Assembly: GCF_002419815.1 (NCBI RefSeq)
Contig: NZ_DIGV01000027.1
Span: 149,372 to 213,371, forward strand
Source: Brevundimonas sp. UBA5713
Lineage (GTDB): Bacteria; Pseudomonadota; Alphaproteobacteria; Caulobacterales; Caulobacteraceae
Length of the DNA: 64,000 bases
Direction: 5' to 3'
Shown: piece by piece, positions 58,521-64,000 of the stretch
Layout: each line of letters begins with the position of its first letter
How positions within the stretch are numbered: the stretch's first letter is position 1
Translations under genes and position numbers: made by a program
The notes under the pieces: model-generated
What the model was told of the DNA's origin: nothing
The model's input: only the letters and a program-made list of their open reading frames with translations
The model's database searches: none

Positions 58521-60097
58521 TTGACGGGGACGTGCAGTCTTTTCCCCTGACGCTGAACCAGTTTCTGGATCACGCGGCCAAATGGTGCCCAACGTCCGAG
58601 GTGGTGACCGCCCGCGACGACGGTACACTTTCGCGCGTGACCTATAGTGACCTGCGTACGCGTAGCTTGAAAACCTCGTCCCTGCTGGCGGCCATGGGTG
58701 TGCAGCAGGGCAGTCGCGTCGCGACACTGGCGTGGAACACTCAAGGCCACGTCGAAGCCTGGTTTGCCATCATGGGCATGGGGGCGATCTGCCACACGCT
58801 GAACCCGCGCCTGACGGCGGAACAGCTGTCGCAGATGTTGCACCAGTCCGGTGCGTCCATTCTGTTTGTGAGCCCGGACCTCGTACCTCTGGCGCAGAAG
58901 GTCGTCGATCTGACGCCGCAACTGACCGAGGTACTGGTGCTGGATGTGGCCGGAACCGATGGGGGAACGGGTCCGGCCACCATCCGTGCTGTCGAGCCGC
59001 TTTTGGCAGGGCAGGGCACAGACATCGTCTGGGGCCAGTTCCCTGAAACCGCGCCGAGCGGACTTTGCTTCACCTCCGGTACGACCGGCGCGCCCAAGGG
59101 CGTGACCTATACCCACCGCTCCAGCTACCTTCACACCCTGCGTGTGCTGCAGGCCGAGGTCATGGCCATCACCCGCCGCGATGCCGTCATGGCGGTGGTG
59201 CCGATGTTCCACGCCAATGCATGGGGTCTGCCGTTTGCGACCGCCGCTGTGGGCGCAAAACTGGTTCTGCCGGGGCGTCGTTTGGATGGAGCCAGCCTGG
59301 CTGACCTGATCCAAAAGGCCGAGGTGACCATCGGTGTGGGCGTGCCGACCGTGTGGCTGGCCCTGTTGGAACACTGCGAAACGAACGGGATTGAACTGCC
59401 GACGCTGGAGCGCATCATTGTGGGTGGCTCGCCTATGGCACCGGCCCTCATGGAGCGTCTGGAACAGCGTTTGGGCGTAACGATCCAGACCAGCTGGGGC
59501 ATGACCGAACTGTCGCCTTCGGGCACGGTGGCACCGCCCTATATCCGTAACCGTTCGGCCAGCCTTTCGGGGCGTCCGGCGGTCGGTGTGGATCTGCTGC
59601 TGACCGACGAAGATGGCGTGGCACTTCCCAACCAGCGCGGCGAGGAAGGCCATCTCAAGGTTCGCGGTGCGGCTGTGGTCGAGCGCTATTTTGGCCAGAC
59701 CCAGAGCGCGACCGACGCCAATGGCTGGTTCACCACGGGTGATCTGGCGCGCATCGACCATGATGGAAACCTGACCATTACGGGGCGTGCCAAAGACCTG
59801 ATCAAGTCGGGCGGTGAATGGATCAATCCGGCAGAGATCGAGTCGATTGTGGGGGCGCTTTCGGGTGTCTCGCTGGCAGCGGTTATCGGTCGGGCCGATC
59901 CCAAATGGGGCGAGCGCCCCATTCTGCTGGTCGAAGCGGCCAACGATCTTGATGACGAAGCTTTGCTTGCCCCCTTGAAAGGGAGGGTCGCATCGTGGTG
60001 GATACCGGACGCCGTTATTCGACTCGAGAAAATGCCGCTAGCCGCCACCGGCAAGATCGATAAACTGAAGCTTAGGGCGGATTACGGTGCAGCGTAA
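58511..60097 (+). CDS. AMP-dependent acyl-CoA synthetase/ligase
   Basis: A 528-aa adenylating enzyme that activates a carboxylic acid as its CoA thioester. P-loop GLCFTSGTTGAPKGVTYTHR, A5 motif TSWGMTELSPSG, A7 WFTTGDLARIDHDGNL, A8 ITGRAKDLIKSGGEWINPAEIE and the catalytic Lys in LAATGKIDKLKLR. FadD/long-chain-like group. It overlaps the esterase by 10 nt, so it likely activates the acid freed by the esterase. The TetR gene follows after 42 nt. Confidence 0.94.
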   Translation: MQVIDGDVQSFPLTLNQFLDHAAKWCPTSEVVTARDDGTLSRVTYSDLRTRSLKTSSLLAAMGVQQGSRVATLAWNTQGHVEAWFAIMGMGAICHTLNPRLTAEQLSQMLHQSGASILFVSPDLVPLAQKVVDLTPQLTEVLVLDVAGTDGGTGPATIRAVEPLLAGQGTDIVWGQFPETAPSGLCFTSGTTGAPKGVTYTHRSSYLHTLRVLQAEVMAITRRDAVMAVVPMFHANAWGLPFATAAVGAKLVLPGRRLDGASLADLIQKAEVTIGVGVPTVWLALLEHCETNGIELPTLERIIVGGSPMAPALMERLEQRLGVTIQTSWGMTELSPSGTVAPPYIRNRSASLSGRPAVGVDLLLTDEDGVALPNQRGEEGHLKVRGAAVVERYFGQTQSATDANGWFTTGDLARIDHDGNLTITGRAKDLIKSGGEWINPAEIESIVGALSGVSLAAVIGRADPKWGERPILLVEAANDLDDEALLAPLKGRVASWWIPDAVIRLEKMPLAATGKIDKLKLRADYGAA

Positions 60098-60139
60098 GCT
60101 GCGCCCGCCTGTCCCCCCAAATAGAGCTAAGAGTTAAAC

Positions 60140-60823
60140 TTGTCCGAGACGCCGAAGACGACCCGCCGCAAGCCGACGAAAGCCGAGCAACGCGCGGAGA
60201 TGACCGAACAGATTCTCGATGCTGCCGAGGAACTGTTTTCGCGTCATGGCCTGTACGGCGTTACCCTGAAAGATGTGGCCAATAAGGTGGGTGTCCACCA
60301 CACCTTGCTGAACTACTATTTCGACGACAAGAAACACCTGTTTGATCAGGTGTTTGCCCGCCGCGCCGCCGTAACGTCCGAACGACGTATGACGGCGCTG
60401 AACGCCTATGAGTCTGAGGCGGGTGACAATGTGACGGTTGAAGGGGCACTGCGCGCCTTTCTCGATACCGACCTCGATCTGTACATCGAAGGCGGAGAGG
60501 GCTGGCGCAACTATGCGGCCCTTAGCGCGCAGGTGGCCAACACGCCGGAGTGGGGGGCCAGCATGATGGACCAGCATTTCGATCCGGTGGTGCTGCGCCT
60601 GATCGGTCTGCTGCAAAAAGCGCTGCCGGATTGCAGCGAGGAAGACCTGTTCTGGGGCTATCACTTTGTAACCGGTGGGCTGATGCTGACGCTGGCGCGA
60701 ACGGGGCGTATCGACAAGCTGTCGGGGGGCAAATGCCGATCAGACGACTTTGTCGCCGTTAAGGAGCGGATGGCCAGCTTTATGGCAGCTGGCTTCGAGA
60801 ATATTTGCCGAAAACGTTCCTAG
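60140..60823 (+). CDS. TetR/AcrR family regulator
   Basis: A 227-aa repressor: N-terminal helix-turn-helix (ILDAAEELFSRHGLYGVTLKDVANKVGVHHTLLNYYFDDKKHLF, residues about 25-70) and a ligand domain with WGYHFVTGGLMLTLARTGRID. TTG start at 60140 with AAGAG upstream; an ATG at 60200 is the alternative. The ligand domain resembles TetR regulators that sense acyl-CoA or hydrophobic compounds. It sits inside the catabolic operon and may control it through the repeat region at 53.0 kb; this is inference. Confidence 0.88.
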   Translation: MSETPKTTRRKPTKAEQRAEMTEQILDAAEELFSRHGLYGVTLKDVANKVGVHHTLLNYYFDDKKHLFDQVFARRAAVTSERRMTALNAYESEAGDNVTVEGALRAFLDTDLDLYIEGGEGWRNYAALSAQVANTPEWGASMMDQHFDPVVLRLIGLLQKALPDCSEEDLFWGYHFVTGGLMLTLARTGRIDKLSGGKCRSDDFVAVKERMASFMAAGFENICRKRS

Positions 60824-60926
60824 GGGCGCTGGCCCAATTGGTTTTGGTGGGCCGCAGGCTGCACGCCTTTGGCATCACCATATTATTCACTATCAAGATA
60901 ATGAAGAAATGTCGGGAGAGATCGGG

Positions 60927-61811
60927 ATGTTGAACAACCGCGTGGCGATCGTGACGGGCGCAGGCGGCGGACTGGGCCGCTGTCATGCGCTTTATCTGGC
61001 CAGCCAGGGTGCCAGGCTCGTGGTCAATGATCTGGGTCTGGCGGCTGCCGAAGCCGTGGCCGAGGAAATCCGCGCTGCCGGTGGCGAGGCCATGGCCGTG
61101 GCGGCTTCGGTCGCCGATGTGGATCAGGTGCAGGCCATGGTGGACGCCGCCATGGCCCAGTGGGGCCGCATCGATATTCTGATCAACAACGCGGGCATCC
61201 TGCGCGACAAGACCTTCGCCAAGATGTCCATCGACGACTTCCGCCTGGTGGTGGATGTGCACCTGATGGGGGCGGCCATCTGCTCCAAGGCCGTGTGGGA
61301 AATCATGCGCGCCCAGAACTATGGCCGCATCGTCATGACGACCTCGTCGTCGGGCTTGTACGGCAATTTCGGTCAGGCCAACTATGGCGCGGCCAAGCTG
61401 GCGCAGGTGGGCCTGATGCAGACGTTGGCCATCGAGGGTCAGAAGTACAACATCCACGTCAATGCTCTGGCTCCGACCGCAGCCACGGCTATGACCGATG
61501 GCGTGCTGTCCGAAGAGGCGCTGACCGCGTTAAACCCGGCCTTGGTCAGCCCCGGTCTGCTGGCACTGGTGTCTGACGAGGCCCCGACCCGCACCATTCT
61601 GTGTGCTGGAGCGGGCAATTTCGCTGTCGCCAACATCACCTTGACTGAGGGGCATTATGTAGGCCGCGCCAAAGACGCCGGTCAGCAGGTCATTGCCAAC
61701 TGGGCCAAGGTCGTGGATCGTGCAGGCGAGACTATACCCGCGTTCGGATTTCAACAGGCCACTCAAGAGCTGGCCGCGGCCGGTGTGTCCGGCCCAGTCA
61801 CGGTGCGATAA
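60927..61811 (+). CDS. SDR family 3-hydroxyacyl-CoA dehydrogenase-like protein
   Basis: A 294-aa short-chain dehydrogenase. NAD loop VAIVTGAGGGLGRCHALYLASQG, NNAG in INNAGILRDKTFAKMS, Ser in TTSSSGLYGNFGQ, Tyr/Lys in ANYGAAKLAQVGLMQTLAIEG. The core resembles the SDR domain of multifunctional enzyme type 2 ((3R)-hydroxyacyl-CoA dehydrogenase), and the C-terminal tail (DRAGETIPAFGFQQATQEL) is short. ATG at 60927 with GGGAGAG upstream. It would oxidise the 3-hydroxyacyl-CoA made after activation. Its last 130 nt are duplicated in broken form at 1874-2001. Confidence 0.88.
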   Translation: MLNNRVAIVTGAGGGLGRCHALYLASQGARLVVNDLGLAAAEAVAEEIRAAGGEAMAVAASVADVDQVQAMVDAAMAQWGRIDILINNAGILRDKTFAKMSIDDFRLVVDVHLMGAAICSKAVWEIMRAQNYGRIVMTTSSSGLYGNFGQANYGAAKLAQVGLMQTLAIEGQKYNIHVNALAPTAATAMTDGVLSEEALTALNPALVSPGLLALVSDEAPTRTILCAGAGNFAVANITLTEGHYVGRAKDAGQQVIANWAKVVDRAGETIPAFGFQQATQELAAAGVSGPVTVR

Positions 61812-62981
61812 ATCATGAGAGAAGCCGTCATCGTCTCCACTGCCCGCACGCCGATTGGCCGTGCCTATCGTGGAGCATTCAACGACACCCCTTCGCCCAC
61901 GCTGGCGGGCCATGCCTTGCGCGCCGCAGCGGATCGCGCCGGACTAGAGGGCGGCGAGATCGAGGACGTGCTGCTGGGCTGCGCCATGCCGCAGGGCTAT
62001 CAGCACACCATCGGCCGCAATGCCGTGCTGGCCGCAGGTTTCCCGGTCTCGGTGGCGGGCATGACGCTGGATCGCCAGTGCGCGTCGGGCCTGATGGCAG
62101 TCGCCACGGCCGCCAAACAGATCATCACCGACCAGATGCAGATCACGGTCGGTGGCGGCGTGGAATCGATCTCTCTGGTGCAGACGCCGGAGATGCGCGT
62201 GCAGAGCGATCCGACCGTGTTGAAGAAGGCGCCGGACGCCTATATCGCCATGCTGAACACCGCCGAAATCGTTGGTCAGCGCTATGGCATCACACGCGCC
62301 GAGTGCGACGAATACGGCCTGATCTCGCAACAGCGCACCGCCGCCGCCTATGAGGCCGGTGCCTATGCCGACGAGCTGGCCCCGCTGGCCTCGCGCCAGA
62401 AGGTGGTCGATAAGGCCACGGGCGAGGTGTCCTACAAGGACGTGACCCTGACCAAGGACGAGGGCTTCCGCCCCGAAACCACGCAGGAAGGCCTGCAAGG
62501 CCTGCGCGAAGTCATTCCGGGCGGCATCGTCACAGCAGGCAACGCTAGCCAGCTGTCGGACGGGGCCTCGGCCAATGTGCTGATGGAGGCCAAGGAGGCC
62601 GAGCGCCGGGGGCTGCAACCGCTGGGCCGCTATGTCGGCATGGCTGTCGCGGGCGTGGAGCCGGACGAAATGGGCATCGGTCCGGTCAAGGCCGTGCCGC
62701 CGCTGCTGGAACGTTTCGGTCTCAAGGTTGATGACATCGACCTGTGGGAGCTGAACGAAGCCTTCGCCGTACAGGTGCTGTACTGCCAGAAGATTCTGGG
62801 CATTCCGCTGGAGAAGATGAACGTTAACGGCGGTGCCATCTCTATCGGCCACCCCTATGGCATGTCCGGCTCGCGCATGGTCGGCCACATCCTGATCGAA
62901 GGCCGTCGTCGCAAGGCCCGATATGGCGTGGTGACCATGTGTATCGGCGGCGGCATGGGCGCAGCGGGTCTGTTCGAAATC
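61682..62981 (+). repeat. Direct repeat copy 2 (SDR 3' end plus thiolase)
   Basis: The intact partner of the repeat at 1874-3170, in the same orientation. This copy keeps the SDR reading frame and is therefore the likely source. The pair would allow recombination that excises or duplicates the intervening segment of about 59.8 kb. Confidence 0.9.
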
Positions 62982-62987
62982 TTTTAG
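61815..62987 (+). CDS. Thiolase family protein (acetyl-CoA C-acyltransferase), copy 2
   Basis: A 390-aa thiolase with intact LDRQCASGL, NEAFAVQVL, NGGAISIGHPYGMSGSR and TMCIGGGMGAAGLFE motifs. It lies 3 nt after the SDR stop and is the last step of the inferred pathway, cleaving 3-ketoacyl-CoA. About 98% identical in protein to copy 1 at 2004. It ends before a lower-GC region and a gene of different composition. Confidence 0.93.
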   Translation: MREAVIVSTARTPIGRAYRGAFNDTPSPTLAGHALRAAADRAGLEGGEIEDVLLGCAMPQGYQHTIGRNAVLAAGFPVSVAGMTLDRQCASGLMAVATAAKQIITDQMQITVGGGVESISLVQTPEMRVQSDPTVLKKAPDAYIAMLNTAEIVGQRYGITRAECDEYGLISQQRTAAAYEAGAYADELAPLASRQKVVDKATGEVSYKDVTLTKDEGFRPETTQEGLQGLREVIPGGIVTAGNASQLSDGASANVLMEAKEAERRGLQPLGRYVGMAVAGVEPDEMGIGPVKAVPPLLERFGLKVDDIDLWELNEAFAVQVLYCQKILGIPLEKMNVNGGAISIGHPYGMSGSRMVGHILIEGRRRKARYGVVTMCIGGGMGAAGLFEIF

Positions 62988-63030
62988 TAGAGATTCTTCG
63001 ACTTCTCAGAATGCCGCTTAGGCGAAAAGT

Positions 63031-63053
63031 GCTGGTGGATTAACTCCACCAGC
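63031..63053. terminator. Hairpin at the end of the right-edge gene
   Basis: GCTGGTGGA/TCCACCAGC is a perfect 9-bp stem with a TTAAC loop; it overlaps the TAA of the minus-strand gene. It could act as a terminator between the converging genes, although the T-run is weak. Confidence 0.55.
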
Positions 63054-64000
63054 TCGATTTCGGCGCTTCTGCTTTAAGTACGATTTCTAGAGCTTCGCGA
63101 TCATGAAAGCCTTGGCCGATTGAAGGGACCTCTGGATGGGCATCAAGAAGCATCCAGATATCCTTCGGGCTAACAGCTAAACGAGCAGCAGCTTCTCGCG
63201 TCGACATGAATTTGAGGCCCGTTTCCCTCACGGAGGCGCGACAATAGCGCGACTTCTCCTCTGTGAATTTGGTGATGTGGCCGCGCCGACGAAGCCAGCT
63301 GACGTCTTGTGCCGTGCAGTTTAGGTAGCGCTCTATTTCGCAGAGAGAGAGCCAACTTCGATCGTAGATACCGTAATATTGGTGATCAAAAATGTAGGGC
63401 GTGGAGGTGTCGGGGCCTCCCATGATTAAGGCGCGTGCCCCAGCCTCATGGACAGCGATTTTATAAGATTTAGGTCCTTTCAGGAGAGCAAGGCCTCCGG
63501 GCAGCTTACCGTTGAGCCCCCCTCGCAGTACTGGCAGCCATGGTTTCTCGCGTCCGCCTACCCCTGTGAAAGCGACGTCTAGCGAGATGTAGCCGGCATT
63601 TGGCTGCACTTCGTTCAGGGCCTTCAACAGCTCAAACAAATGATTTGCTGAGGTGCCAGCTAAGGACTGGTCCCCTCGCAAAATGCGAATGGTAGGATCG
63701 GGCTCTTCAGCTAACCAGCCTGCCGCGAAGAGTTGCTCCATCGCGACACGAGGCAGATCGAAGACCCTTTTAAATAGAGAACCGTCGAACCACTTCTGGG
63801 CGCGATCACGAAGCTCGACAGCCGAACTACGCAAGATCAACGAAGGGAACGTATCGCTCCGGAACTCAGCCCGTTTTAGATGACCATTAGCAACAAGTTC
63901 GCCGATACAACTTGTGCTGACCGACAAAATATCTGCGGCCTTAGAGTGGCACACGATGTCGTACCGGTCATGTGACGATGACGTGACCCCCTGAAACTCC
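63040..64000 (-). CDS. HTH-containing protein, partial (runs off right edge)
   Basis: The frame is open from the right edge to a TAA at 63040 (about 320 codons visible); the true start lies outside. Three segments look like helix-turn-helix units: SKAADILSVSTSCIGELVANGHL, LCEIERYLNCTAQDVSWLRRRGHI and STREAAARLAVSPKDIWMLLDA. The gene is visibly lower in GC than its neighbours. I do not recognise the family; the repeated DNA-binding units recall TniQ-like or other transposition-associated proteins, but this is weak. Likely acquired. Confidence 0.6.
   Translation of the reverse strand, partial: EFQGVTSSSHDRYDIVCHSKAADILSVSTSCIGELVANGHLKRAEFRSDTFPSLILRSSAVELRDRAQKWFDGSLFKRVFDLPRVAMEQLFAAGWLAEEPDPTIRILRGDQSLAGTSANHLFELLKALNEVQPNAGYISLDVAFTGVGGREKPWLPVLRGGLNGKLPGGLALLKGPKSYKIAVHEAGARALIMGGPDTSTPYIFDHQYYGIYDRSWLSLCEIERYLNCTAQDVSWLRRRGHITKFTEEKSRYCRASVRETGLKFMSTREAAARLAVSPKDIWMLLDAHPEVPSIGQGFHDREALEIVLKAEAPKSSWWS

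Noticed and set aside
1..64000. tRNA or rRNA genes
   Set aside because: No cloverleaf-like or conserved rRNA sequence was noticed; a covariance search would be needed to exclude a single tRNA.

Overview
The window reads as a GC-rich alphaproteobacterial chromosome, most likely Caulobacterales (Caulobacter/Brevundimonas/Asticcacaulis type). The basis is five large TonB-dependent receptors, several Tat-exported enzymes, EcfG-type promoter motifs (GGAAC-N16-CGTT) and a large stress-survival block. The genus is an inference. I saw no rRNA, tRNA or CRISPR array.

Left edge (1-3.2 kb): a truncated DUF885 gene and an Ldh-family oxidoreductase on the minus strand. They are followed by a decayed tail of an SDR gene and a complete thiolase. 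The tail and thiolase repeat the SDR/thiolase pair at 61-63 kb, so about 60 kb lies between direct repeats of 1.3 kb.

Stress and repair block (3.2-25.6 kb): LigD, Ku and a type IB topoisomerase (non-homologous end joining); a stress-type SDR; the DUF2391/TIGR02588 membrane pair; a Crp/Fnr regulator; two DUF892 ferritin-like proteins; a DUF4142 lipoprotein; small stress-type ORFs; an SRPBCC protein; a zinc alcohol dehydrogenase; a thioredoxin-reductase-like flavoprotein; manganese catalase; NDH-2; and an isochorismatase-like hydrolase. The block ends with an overlapping four-gene signalling operon (hybrid kinase, CheR, CheB, REC-kinase) preceded by an exact EcfG-type promoter. Other genes in the block have one-mismatch versions of that promoter.

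Respiratory block (25.8-34.2 kb): a DUF2231-like membrane protein, a sorbosone-dehydrogenase-like lipoprotein, a CtaG-type oxidase assembly protein, cytochrome b561, two c-type cytochromes, a caa3-type subunit II carrying its own cytochrome c domain, a fused subunit I/III, and a small membrane protein. Most junctions overlap by 1-4 nt, which indicates a tightly coupled operon.

Scavenging block (34.2-52.8 kb): a DtxR/MntR-type regulator divergent from a TonB receptor whose 3' end overlaps a thioredoxin-like gene; a receptor followed by a Tat-exported PLP enzyme; a receptor followed by a PhoD phosphatase; an exported propeller-like protein of unknown function; a receptor with an N-terminal carboxypeptidase-regulatory-like domain followed by a second PhoD; and a DUF2243 membrane protein. 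Strong hairpins separate several of these modules. The recurring layout is one outer-membrane receptor plus one exported enzyme.

Catabolic block (52.8-63 kb): after a repeat-rich non-coding stretch comes a receptor, an MFS transporter, an exported carboxylesterase, an acyl-CoA synthetase, a TetR regulator, an SDR and a thiolase. This is a plausible route from outer-membrane uptake of an ester, through hydrolysis and CoA activation, to beta-oxidation. The right edge holds a lower-GC gene with helix-turn-helix-like segments that continues past the window and may belong to a mobile element.
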